Positions 18,634 through 26,002 of a stretch of 64,000 nt of DNA are shown here, in pieces (positions within the stretch are counted from its first letter, which is position 1; every line of letters begins with the position of its first letter). The notes under the pieces were generated by a model, which worked only from the letters and a program-made list of their open reading frames with translations, searched no databases and was not told where the DNA came from. Position numbers and translations under genes: made by a program. This DNA comes from CAXTSE01 sp964246985 (GTDB lineage: Bacteria; Actinomycetota; Actinomycetes; Actinomycetales; Microbacteriaceae), in the NCBI GenBank assembly GCA_964246985.1, contig CAXTSE010000001.1:248001-312000 (forward strand), given 5' to 3'.

Positions 18634-19740
18634 CTAGCCCCAACGCGCGGGAGTTCGGGAAACGACGACCTCGAACGTAGCTCGAGGCAGGCCGGCCGCA
18701 TCGACGAAGTAGTCGCCAGGGACGCCTGCGCTCTCAAGTAGCTCGACAGCACGAGGCAGTAGCGATGGCATTTCGAGGACCTTGATGTGGCCAGGCTCGG
18801 CTCGCCGCCACCCCTTCTGTGAGAGCGAAATCATCGCGTTTCGGTAAGACACATCACTCATTACTCCAAGCGTGCGCCCTCGGTACAGAAGAGACGCGAT
18901 ACTGACTCCCCAGTGCTCCTTGAGCGCTGCCAATTTGCTCCAACCTGTCCGCGTCGTCGAGGTCGGTAGGTGAGGTCGAATCTCTTCCGCCGGCATCAGG
19001 AACTCGGCCGCAAATCGGCTGGCCTGGTCCTCGACAGTTCGGCCCCCAGGTTCGGAGTCCAGATGCATCGTCAAGTGGCCGAACTCGTGAGCGACATCGA
19101 ACCGCTGACGGTAGTAGTCGTCCTTTTCAGGATTCAGCACGATGACGGCCCGTCCACTGCCTTCAAACGAGAATGCGTCGATCGAAGCCGTTTGCGGCGG
19201 ACTGAAAACGACCAGGACTCCAATCTGTTCCATCAGCCTTACGAGGTGTGGCACTGGACCGGGGGCGAGACCGAGTCGTTCGCGGGCGTATCGCGCGGCG
19301 TCTTCTGCTGCGCCCGGAGTTGCGACGAAACCGTCTACGGGTTTGTGAGGTACGAGCGATGGCGGAAACTCGAGCGTCCGCTCAAACATCGCCGCTATAT
19401 CCGACGCGAGCCGACCGAAGGCGGCGGCTTGATCTTGTGCGCGTTGGGTCGTCGATCGCAGAGAACGGAAGTGGGGAGCATTCAGCAGCGGCTTTGAGCT
19501 GGCGCCCCCGAAGGAAAAGAACTGGACCCCCACCCCGAGTGCTAACGCGAGACGAGACAGGGCCGCTGCAGTCGGCTGCTGGTTGCCCGATTCCCAAGCC
19601 GAAACTGTGGCGGGCTTCATGCCGATGCGCTGCGCCAATTCGCCCTTCCGCAGTCCCGCGAGCTGTCGGGCGATGGTGAGCTTGCTCGAGTCGAAGATGA
19701 TCGAGACGTCCCGCTCCTCGCCAGTTCCTCCAAAGTCCAT
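18634..19740 (-). CDS. XRE-family regulator with ImmA/IrrE peptidase domain
   Basis: A 368-residue protein with an N-terminal XRE helix-turn-helix (residues ~20-75, KGELAQRIGMKPATVSAWES) and an ImmA/IrrE zinc peptidase domain: FDVAHEFGHLTMHL (HEFGH at 218-222) and ASRFAAEFLMPAEEI. Such proteins bind operator DNA and, in characterised relatives, act by regulated proteolysis of a repressor or of themselves. It is the second gene of the operon, two bases after the stop of the first gene, and is the likely regulator of the divergent promoter at 20529-20641. The start at 19740 fits the tight spacing. Confidence 0.85.
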   Translation of the reverse strand: MDFGGTGEERDVSIIFDSSKLTIARQLAGLRKGELAQRIGMKPATVSAWESGNQQPTAAALSRLALALGVGVQFFSFGGASSKPLLNAPHFRSLRSTTQRAQDQAAAFGRLASDIAAMFERTLEFPPSLVPHKPVDGFVATPGAAEDAARYARERLGLAPGPVPHLVRLMEQIGVLVVFSPPQTASIDAFSFEGSGRAVIVLNPEKDDYYRQRFDVAHEFGHLTMHLDSEPGGRTVEDQASRFAAEFLMPAEEIRPHLPTSTTRTGWSKLAALKEHWGVSIASLLYRGRTLGVMSDVSYRNAMISLSQKGWRRAEPGHIKVLEMPSLLPRAVELLESAGVPGDYFVDAAGLPRATFEVVVSRTPARWG

Positions 19741-19742
19741 CG

Positions 19743-20528
19743 CTATGTTGCGTCCTTTTCCAGTTCTGGTCGGGCACGGAATCGAACAACCACGTCCGGC
19801 GCCTCAAGGAGCGGAGGGAGTCCAGGCTGATGGGGGCCCACAAGACGTCCGCTCGGATCCAAGGGGCCGAATCCGCCCGACGCCACCAAGGTGCGCCAAT
19901 GCCATGGGCCAGTCCCCTGCTGGTCAGCGGCGCGACTCTGACCGATGAAGACTTGATACTCCCCTGTTTCGCCGTTGAACCCGTGTGCAACGACCAGGGT
20001 GCGTCCCTCGAACGCGAGGTCTACGTCAGTATCAAGGCCGTAGTCGTCCAACTTGAACAAGCCGGGATTCCCGTGGAAGAACACTTGGCGCCCTGCTCGT
20101 TGCTTAGTCTCGCTCTTCTCTGCCCAGTTGATTTTGTCAACACCACCGAACGGCATCGACTGCAGTATCCACCGAAAATCTCCCACCACCCACCCAGGAG
20201 AACCTGCGAAATCGACTCTTCGGATGCCGCCACAGTCGAGGGCTCGCATGGCCCGATACGCCTCAACTGCAATTCCCTCTTGCAAGACGTCGAGGCCCCG
20301 TTCCATGGATTCCCCCGCCGGCAGCCGATATCGACCACCTGCAGCCAGTCGATTGAAAAGATCGACTGCATAGGTGTAGGCCAGTACACCGACCACTGCC
20401 TGGCCGTGCCCCGCCGCCGAGTCGTAGTCCTTATTGACACGCCAAAATGCCCACTCGAACGCCCACGCGATTGCGTCGAGCGCACCGCTGGTCTCGAGGG
20501 CAGCGAGCGCATCATCTTGATCCGACAT
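19743..20528 (-). CDS. Hypothetical first gene of nucleotide/ADP-ribose operon
   Basis: A 261-residue protein starting MSDQDDALAALETSGALDAI; the ATG at 20528 is preferred because upstream in-frame sequence would run into the divergent promoter and gene. The N-terminal half is helical and Trp/Tyr-rich (IAWAFEWAFWRVNKDYDSAAGHGQ split across two helices). The C-terminal half looks beta-rich (LAFEGRTLVVAHGF, YQVFIGQSRAADQ). No known family was recognised and no signal peptide or membrane segment is seen. As leader gene of a seven-gene cotranscribed set it is probably functionally tied to it, perhaps as a sensor. Confidence 0.65.
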   Translation of the reverse strand: MSDQDDALAALETSGALDAIAWAFEWAFWRVNKDYDSAAGHGQAVVGVLAYTYAVDLFNRLAAGGRYRLPAGESMERGLDVLQEGIAVEAYRAMRALDCGGIRRVDFAGSPGWVVGDFRWILQSMPFGGVDKINWAEKSETKQRAGRQVFFHGNPGLFKLDDYGLDTDVDLAFEGRTLVVAHGFNGETGEYQVFIGQSRAADQQGTGPWHWRTLVASGGFGPLDPSGRLVGPHQPGLPPLLEAPDVVVRFRARPELEKDAT

Positions 20529-20641
20529 AACGCAAACCGTAGCCGTTTTCAGTATTTGATGTGGCGAATCGCCGGTGATTCGATATATTTGCGTCAGACA
20601 GCCGCCCGAGTTGCTTTTTACCGAAAGTTGGTTCCCTACCA
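20529..20641. promoter_or_regulatory. Divergent promoter region with inverted repeat
   Basis: The only intergenic space between the seven-gene minus operon and the plus-strand pair. It holds a perfect 6-bp inverted repeat, CGAATC-gccggt-GATTCG, at 20565-20582, followed by an AT-rich patch (atatattt) that could be a -10 element. It is a candidate operator for the XRE/ImmA regulator controlling both directions. The palindrome is seen directly; its use as an operator is inferred. Confidence 0.5.
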
Positions 20642-21913
20642 ATGGAGAAGTACGACGAAGGACTGCGCTGCCAGGACGTATACGCGGGGCTTCGAAACAT
20701 TGATCCCAGCTCGCCCATACTCGACCCACTCACAGATACTCAGCGTGTCGGCATGGCCGCTGGAGTCGCGGCCTTGATCCGCGGCCTCGATGTCGTCGAG
20801 GATGCACAAAATCTGCGGGTGATCGCCGCCGAGTCACTCGACATCACCCCTCTCTCGTTCGGCAGTGTGATCGAAACTCTCGAGCAGGCAGGCATGGTCG
20901 GAGACGTCAAACGCTCGGGCAATCGGATCGAGTCATTCACCGAATCAGTGCCGTATGCGGGAGACCTTTACGGCCGTCTCGGTAGCAATTGGCGAGACTC
21001 AGCGCCAACCGATCTTGAGCGCCAGGTCGTGACGCTCGTTAACCGGCTCGCTCACGCGCCGCTGGCCGCCGAGGAGGTTGTCGATGAGCTGGGGCTGGAC
21101 AAGGATGACATGCCTGCCATCTACGAACTCGCGGACCAAACCAGTCTCATCAAGCGACTTGAGGTGAGCGATGGCACCGTGCTCTACTCCCCGTTCTTCG
21201 GATTCGAAAACCCCACCGCTATCTCCGACGCAATCGTGGAGCACGGCACTTCTGAACTTTCGGATGCATTCGCCTCGATCCGCGGTGAACAAGGCATGCC
21301 CCTCAGCAAGGCCGGCAAAGTCGTTACTGACGCGGTAGCGCGAGGGCTCATGATGGCACCCTCGGTGGAACTCCCGTCCGGGAAGTTCGAGGCGTTTGCC
21401 ACCCTCCCGTACACCATCGACGCCGAGGTCCTCAAAGGCGACAAGCCAGTCATGGAAAAGGCCCTCGCTGTCATCGCTTGCTTCCGAACGGGGCAACATT
21501 TCGGTGGCTTCAGCAGCTTCGACGAAGCGGGCATCGTCCAGGCCATCTCCAAGCTTTTGTCCTCCGGCTACATCAATCCACATTCTTCAAGCGAACGGCA
21601 GTATCGAACGCTCAACCGGGCGGGGGTCATCAAGCTGGCTCCCGACACTCGTCCGAACGGAAGCTGGAAGACGCCGACCCTGATCGACACGCGCGACAAC
21701 CGAGCCGCTCTTGAGCTCGCCCGCGACTTGCTTACTCATGGCGAGCCGATGGCGAGCCGGGTACCGAATAACCTTGAGATGACCGGACTCTTGGACGCCA
21801 GTAATCCGTACGGGACGCCCATGAAAACGGTGAAGCGTTACCGAGACAAGCAGCGCATGACGGACCGCTCTTGGCAGAGCGCCATTGACAAGCTGATGGG
21901 ACACCGGAGTTGA
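20642..21913 (+). CDS. Hypothetical protein, possible winged-helix domains
   Basis: A 423-residue protein with no recognised family. It is alpha-rich and contains segments that look like winged-helix repeats (ITPLSFGSVIETLEQAGMV near 70-90; LAAEEVVDELGLDKDDMPAI near 140-160; a further one near 280-310). The C-terminus is basic (KRYRDKQRMTDRSW). The stop overlaps the TTG start of the following nuclease-like gene (TTGA), so the two are translationally coupled. A DNA-binding specificity or regulatory subunit for that protein is plausible. It is divergent from the nucleotide/ADP-ribose operon and shares its promoter region. Confidence 0.6.
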   Translation: MEKYDEGLRCQDVYAGLRNIDPSSPILDPLTDTQRVGMAAGVAALIRGLDVVEDAQNLRVIAAESLDITPLSFGSVIETLEQAGMVGDVKRSGNRIESFTESVPYAGDLYGRLGSNWRDSAPTDLERQVVTLVNRLAHAPLAAEEVVDELGLDKDDMPAIYELADQTSLIKRLEVSDGTVLYSPFFGFENPTAISDAIVEHGTSELSDAFASIRGEQGMPLSKAGKVVTDAVARGLMMAPSVELPSGKFEAFATLPYTIDAEVLKGDKPVMEKALAVIACFRTGQHFGGFSSFDEAGIVQAISKLLSSGYINPHSSSERQYRTLNRAGVIKLAPDTRPNGSWKTPTLIDTRDNRAALELARDLLTHGEPMASRVPNNLEMTGLLDASNPYGTPMKTVKRYRDKQRMTDRSWQSAIDKLMGHRS

Positions 21914-23088
21914 GCGAGCTGGACCTTAGCCTGAAGGCGGCCTCCCGACGGCTGCTTTGGAGGATGGGATACTCGACGAAAGTTGACGTTCCGCTACGTG
22001 CAATTGGCGCAAGGCGCGAGGGGTCGCGATCCACTTCCCCCGAGTCCTACACGGACCTAGACGTCCTCGGTGTCTTTGTGTCGCCTGACACACAAGTGCA
22101 CAGTTCGATCATCGATTGCAAAACTGGCGGCAGCAGCGTCATCACCCGAATGTTTTGGCTTCGAGGCCTGGTCGAGTTTTTCCGCGCGGACAACGCTTAC
22201 CTGGTACGCGAGCGAGCCATAAGCCCGGACGCCCGCCAGCTTGCACTCAGGCTTGGGCTGATCGCTCTAACGGAAGAAGAGGTTGGCACTCTCGAGAGCT
22301 TCCATCAGAGTGAACTTGCCCTCGACGCAGAACCCATCTCAAATCTGTTTGACCCCGACTACATCGCGAAGGTGCTGGGCCGCCTCACAAAGCAAGACAA
22401 GAAGCTTCAACCGCTCCTGGATTACTGCCAGTTCGATTATTGGGTTAATCCCGACCAAGCCAACCTCGTTCACATGATCGACGCGCTTCGAGGCGCCTCA
22501 AAAACGCTGGATGGATCCAGCCCGATCCACACCGGCATCCTTCTCGATTGTGCATGGCTGTACGTTCTCGCGACTGCGAACGCCCTCCGAGACATTCGTT
22601 CGGTCCACATCTCGGACTTGAGTTACGGTCTGAGTGAATACCTTGCCGGCGGCCCGGGGCAACTCTCGCAGAAGCGAGACGTGGCGGCCATTCTCGATGG
22701 GTTGCAAGCGAGTCGGCAGATTCCGGCAGGCGTGGCAATCAACGTAAACCCGCCGTTCTTCCCCCAGCTGCTCGAACTCACTATTAGGCTCATGCGTCGG
22801 GCAGACCTCATCACCGAAATTCTTCGAGTTCTCGAGTATCAATCTTCCAGTGCTATCGCCGGCGATCGGGTCGGCGCAGAAATCGCCTTTGGTTCTCACT
22901 ACAACCGTGTCGCGGCGAAGCTCGCGGCGGATGTTGTCGACTTTCTCGTCAAATCCGCCAACCTCGCACCCGAGTTCAACGAGGTGAGCCGGGAGCTATT
23001 GCTAGGCACAGTCAAGTCGGCGAGCCAAGACCCCGGAGCGGCGGACACGCTTCCGCTCTTCTCTGGGACCGACAAGCGGGTCAGCTGA
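21910..23088 (+). CDS. PD-(D/E)XK nuclease-like protein
   Basis: A 392-residue protein with an N-terminal restriction-endonuclease-like core: YTDLDVLGVFVSP (Asp49/Asp51) followed by SSIIDCKTGGS (Asp69-Cys-Lys71), after a helix and strand (SRRLLWRMGYSTKVDVPL) as in PD-(D/E)XK folds. The remaining ~300 residues are helical and unassigned. The start is a TTG overlapping the previous stop. With its partner it may be a two-gene defence or modification-sensing module, or the effector end of the adjacent operon. The nuclease fold is supported by motif only. Confidence 0.6.
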   Translation: MSELDLSLKAASRRLLWRMGYSTKVDVPLRAIGARREGSRSTSPESYTDLDVLGVFVSPDTQVHSSIIDCKTGGSSVITRMFWLRGLVEFFRADNAYLVRERAISPDARQLALRLGLIALTEEEVGTLESFHQSELALDAEPISNLFDPDYIAKVLGRLTKQDKKLQPLLDYCQFDYWVNPDQANLVHMIDALRGASKTLDGSSPIHTGILLDCAWLYVLATANALRDIRSVHISDLSYGLSEYLAGGPGQLSQKRDVAAILDGLQASRQIPAGVAINVNPPFFPQLLELTIRLMRRADLITEILRVLEYQSSSAIAGDRVGAEIAFGSHYNRVAAKLAADVVDFLVKSANLAPEFNEVSRELLLGTVKSASQDPGAADTLPLFSGTDKRVS

Positions 23089-23547
23089 CCGTCCTAGGGG
23101 TGACACTCGCACCGAGCGAGGGTTTGGCAGGCTAGTCCAGAAGTCTTTCCGCGGAGTAATCGCTTCAGCGATCGGTATTGCTCTGCTCGGTGGGCGTCGC
23201 GACCGCAGTCGCTGAACCGGCTGGTGGAGGGGTGTCCGTTGCTGCGACGCTGACGCAATGCGAGAGCAGCGCGCTCAGTGTTGCGGGAGCCGCCGTGCAG
23301 TCAGCAGATGACCGAACGGCTTTATGACCTCCTGAGCGTCTGACCGCACCGACGCGGCGACCTACTTGAACCTTGTGCGAATTGTTCGTCAAAGTCCGGT
23401 GATGATGGCCGAAGGCGCGGCGGGTCGACGGCGACACTCGCTCAGCTCACGCGGAGCCAAAGGTCGGCCGCGGGTGGCCGCTCGTGTCACCCTTCCGCGT
23501 TCTCGGTGCTCTGTGCCCCGGCAGACAATCGTGGGAGAATTTGAGCT
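23089..23547. other. Intergenic stretch without recognisable gene
   Basis: About 460 bp downstream of the PD-(D/E)XK-like gene. Open frames here are short, Arg/Ser-rich and look like shadows. No terminator with a T-run was found. A GGAG ribosome site for the next gene sits at the right end. Confidence 0.35.
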
Positions 23548-24042
23548 GTGGGGGACCTGACGAGCGACGAAACTGCGACGTACGACGCGCCTGACTTGCG
23601 TGTTGTCGTCGACGTCGCCGCCATGGCCAAATCACTGCTGATCGTCGCTGAGACCGTAGACAATGTGACGAAGGCCATGGGTGGCGTCGCTCACATCGCG
23701 CAGAACTTGTCCCGAGCGGTCGAAGTTCTCGCGCAAGCGAGTAGTCAATATGCGGAGATCGGGCGGCGCTCTGCCGAGACTCTCAGCAAGGCTGTCCGGG
23801 AATTCCTCGAAGACCAGGGTCGAGTTCGGTTGCGTCCTCGCTACCTTCCGGGGGCACGCCTCATTGACCTTCGCCGCGAACATACGGCGCTCATCTGGAC
23901 GGCCCTCCTTGCACAGCTACGCCGGAGCTCCAACTGGCCATCACCGCGGATTCACATGATCGCCTTGGCTGTGCAGCCAAATGGACCAAATCGTTCGACC
24001 GCTCTTATCTATCCTGCGATCGAACTGCGTGAGGCTGCCTGA
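23548..24042 (+). CDS. Hypothetical protein with amphipathic helices
   Basis: A 164-residue product from a GTG start with GGAG about ten bases upstream. Residues ~20-85 form a long amphipathic helical region (AMAKSLLIVAETVDNVTKAM, HIAQNLSRAVEVLAQASSQY) that could be a coiled coil. The C-terminal part is basic and of unknown fold. No family was recognised. It is followed by two small genes on the same strand ending at a strong hairpin, so the three may form one transcript of a mobile-element remnant. Confidence 0.5.
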   Translation: MGDLTSDETATYDAPDLRVVVDVAAMAKSLLIVAETVDNVTKAMGGVAHIAQNLSRAVEVLAQASSQYAEIGRRSAETLSKAVREFLEDQGRVRLRPRYLPGARLIDLRREHTALIWTALLAQLRRSSNWPSPRIHMIALAVQPNGPNRSTALIYPAIELREAA

Positions 24043-24097
24043 GACTTGATCAGCGCCCGATTCGATCGCCACTTTGATCGAACGAAAGGCGTTATCG

Positions 24098-24298
24098 ATG
24101 ATTTTGACTAGTAGTCCCCAGCTTCAGCTCCTTAATTACAGTGAAGCCGCCAGACAGCTCTGCGTCTCCGTACGAACTCTCCGACGCTTCGTACGTTCGG
24201 GCGAAATAGAATGCGTCCGTTTTGGCAGCGCAGTGCGTTTCACGCCGCGCCAGCTCGAACAATTCGTGGCCGCGCGGATCACTAGGAGGCGGCGATGA
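24098..24298 (+). CDS. Excisionase-like helix-turn-helix protein
   Basis: A 66-residue MerR/excisionase-type DNA-binding protein: LNYSEAARQLCVSVRTLRRF followed by RSGEIECVRFGSAVRFTPRQL. This is the standard 'HTH domain, excisionase family' pattern, where the protein bends DNA in excision or regulates small element genes. I chose the ATG at 24098; an ATG at 24074 would add eight residues. The basic tail (ITRRRR) overlaps the next small ORF by ATGA. No integrase gene lies in the window. Confidence 0.7.
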   Translation: MILTSSPQLQLLNYSEAARQLCVSVRTLRRFVRSGEIECVRFGSAVRFTPRQLEQFVAARITRRRR

Positions 24299-24420
24299 TC
24301 GCTGACATCCTAGCAAATGCGGCCTCGATCGCCGCCATCCTGTGGACCGCAGCGGCGGCCGCGGGTTGGCTTCGACGCAAGCGGATTCCGCCGAGAAGGA
24401 GGAGGCGACCGAGCAGATGA
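24295..24420 (+). CDS. Micro-protein, hydrophobic helix plus Arg-rich tail
   Basis: A 41-residue ORF whose ATG overlaps the stop of the excisionase-like gene (ATGA). The N-terminal ~25 residues are a hydrophobic Ala-rich helix (ILANAASIAAILWTAAAAAG) and the tail is strongly basic (RRKRIPPRRRRR). This looks like a single membrane-spanning micro-protein with a cytoplasmic basic anchor. No family is known to me. It is listed because of the coupled start and the terminator directly downstream. Confidence 0.45.
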   Translation: MIADILANAASIAAILWTAAAAAGWLRRKRIPPRRRRRPSR

Positions 24421-24486
24421 CAACCGCGAGAGCGGGCGGTCTGAGAATCGCCCCGAGTTAATCGGGCGGCGAAATTGATATTGAAT

Positions 24487-24529
24487 AAGCGGCGGCCTCT
24501 CCTCGATTGACTCGAAGGGGCCGCCGCTT
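24487..24529. terminator. Bidirectional hairpin terminator
   Basis: Perfect 11-bp arms, AAGCGGCGGCC at 24487-24497 and GGCCGCCGCTT at 24519-24529, enclose a 21-base loop. It sits between the convergent ends of the micro-protein gene and the DUF3846 gene, with A/T bases flanking both sides, as expected for a shared terminator. Confidence 0.75.
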
Positions 24530-24532
24530 TGA

Positions 24533-25036
24533 TTATCCGATCACCGATGGCGAGTCAGCGCTTCGACGAACTACCTCGACGACGCCCCGCGTGGTCTCTT
24601 CTATGACCATCGCGCGAAAGAGCGCGTCGAAATAGCTGTCGAACGTGATGCCCGTGCCTAACCACTCTGAGTCATCGCGGCGTCGAGTCCGGAGCATATA
24701 GACGCCTGTCTTCGTCAGCGACTCCGCTAGATCAGCCGAGATGTCGATCTGCCTCCCGGCTTTGTGAGATCTCCCGACGACGACAACATCTCCAACGAGC
24801 TGAGTCGTGCCGCGAGCAGTCGGCTGTAGATACCACCACAGAAACGTAGCGCGCGGGTTGAAGTCCAGATCACGAAGCCTGCCCTCTTCATTCACAAAGA
24901 GGGTCGCCTCGCTCAAAGCGAGCTCCACGGGCTCGATATAGCCACCTACGGCCCCTTGATAATCCTCCAAACCCTCAAATTCGTTGATCGTTGCTGGCTC
25001 ATCGAGCCGAGCCGGGATAACTACTCCTTGCACCAT
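24533..25036 (-). CDS. DUF3846-like protein
   Basis: A 167-residue soluble protein. The core GGYIEPVELA, LFVNEEGRLRDLDFNPRAT and QLVGDVVVVG matches the DUF3846 family, which is common on actinobacterial plasmids, phages and integrative elements and has no known biochemical role. A strong site (AAGGAG, eight bases before the ATG) supports the start. It is preceded on the same strand by a small gene and a structured spacer. Confidence 0.7.
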   Translation of the reverse strand: MVQGVVIPARLDEPATINEFEGLEDYQGAVGGYIEPVELALSEATLFVNEEGRLRDLDFNPRATFLWWYLQPTARGTTQLVGDVVVVGRSHKAGRQIDISADLAESLTKTGVYMLRTRRRDDSEWLGTGITFDSYFDALFRAMVIEETTRGVVEVVRRSADSPSVIG

Positions 25037-25122
25037 GTCGGTTCTCCTTGGTGTGAGCGACCGACGACCCCGAATGGGTCGTCCCGAGGCCGCGTGTCAC
25101 CAACGAGGGGAGCTGTGGTGAG

Positions 25123-25166
25123 GGCCCCAACCTAAAGTGGGTTGGGGCCGGCCACGGGCCGGCCCC
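25123..25166. promoter_or_regulatory. Overlapping, mutually exclusive hairpins
   Basis: GGCCCCAACC (25123-25132) pairs with GGTTGGGGCC (25140-25149), while GGGGCCGGCC (25144-25153) pairs with GGCCGGCCCC (25157-25166). The two stems share 25144-25149 and cannot form together. They lie between two minus-strand genes and resemble an attenuator, though neither stem is followed by a T-run. Confidence 0.45.
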
Positions 25167-25170
25167 GCTG

Positions 25171-25404
25171 TTAGGAGACGTCGACCCAGCGCATGCAGGA
25201 CTGCAATAGCTGGTCATAGTCGCCCGATGTTGCCTCTATGTAGAAGGCAGCAAGCTCGTCTTCCAACTCACCCGGCTCCATCGATCCCCCGAGGTGCCGA
25301 CGCAACGCCCCCTGCACCTTGCCGATGATGGCGAAGGCGTTGCCGTCCTCCCCAGTCAGCTGCACCCGGCAGCCGGGATACTTGGGATACTCCGTCTCGC
25401 TCAT
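25171..25404 (-). CDS. Small hypothetical protein of actinobacterial elements
   Basis: A 77-residue acidic protein, YPGCRVQLTGEDGNAFAIIG followed by KVQGALRRH and an acidic C-terminal helix. I recall the opening (VQLTG-DGNAF) from small proteins of actinobacterial plasmids and phages, of unknown function. A GGGA site precedes the ATG. It is probably cotranscribed with the DUF3846 gene downstream, across the structured spacer. Confidence 0.65.
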   Translation of the reverse strand: MSETEYPKYPGCRVQLTGEDGNAFAIIGKVQGALRRHLGGSMEPGELEDELAAFYIEATSGDYDQLLQSCMRWVDVS

Positions 25405-26002
25405 TTCCCGACCGTCCGGTCATGCCTGTTCGCGATCATCCGAACCACTGCGTCCACCTTGATGCAAGCGACCCGCGACCCTGTCTGGGTCGCGCACGAA
25501 GCCGCGCAGCATCAACGAGTGAGGGGCGAGAACGCTATGGATAACACTCAACCGTCGGAATCGTGATTATGAGCCTTCGGCGCGGCATGTCAATAGTGAC
25601 TAGCCGGCCGTAGCAAAAACCACAACGAAGTACCTGTGTCAGCGATCAACTTGGGTGCCGTCGGTCGATGCCCATCTGCAAGTCGTATGACGGCGATCGA
25701 CGGTTTCATGAGACTAGGCGCCGGCCCCGACGTAACAGGGTGAGTCTTGCTTTAGCCCTTCCGTTGGTCGGGTTGCAGAGACGGCAGCGTCGACGTCGTG
25801 GGGGCTCGAATCGAGGCACGCGACCATAGACCTGGCGCCATCTGAGGCTGTTCCCTCTAGAGCAACCGCTGGTTGCGGCAACGTCTCCGCTCTACTTCCC
25901 GATATTGACGGCGTGCAATACATCCCGTTCGCAGCTGGCCGAATCCGAGAGACTTTCGGCGACGTGCTCGACACGCTTCGGCGCGAGTTCCCTGGCCGCA
26001 AA
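25405..26002. other. Gap of about 600 bp, nothing recognised
   Basis: Open frames on either strand are short and unlike proteins. A nine-codon ORF at 25537-25566 is too small to call. The right end lies immediately after the SIR2 gene stop. No repeat or attachment site was identified. Confidence 0.35.

Noticed and set aside
24098..25404. Intact prophage or integrative element
   Set aside because: No integrase, relaxase, structural phage genes or att repeats could be found; only small element-type genes are present.
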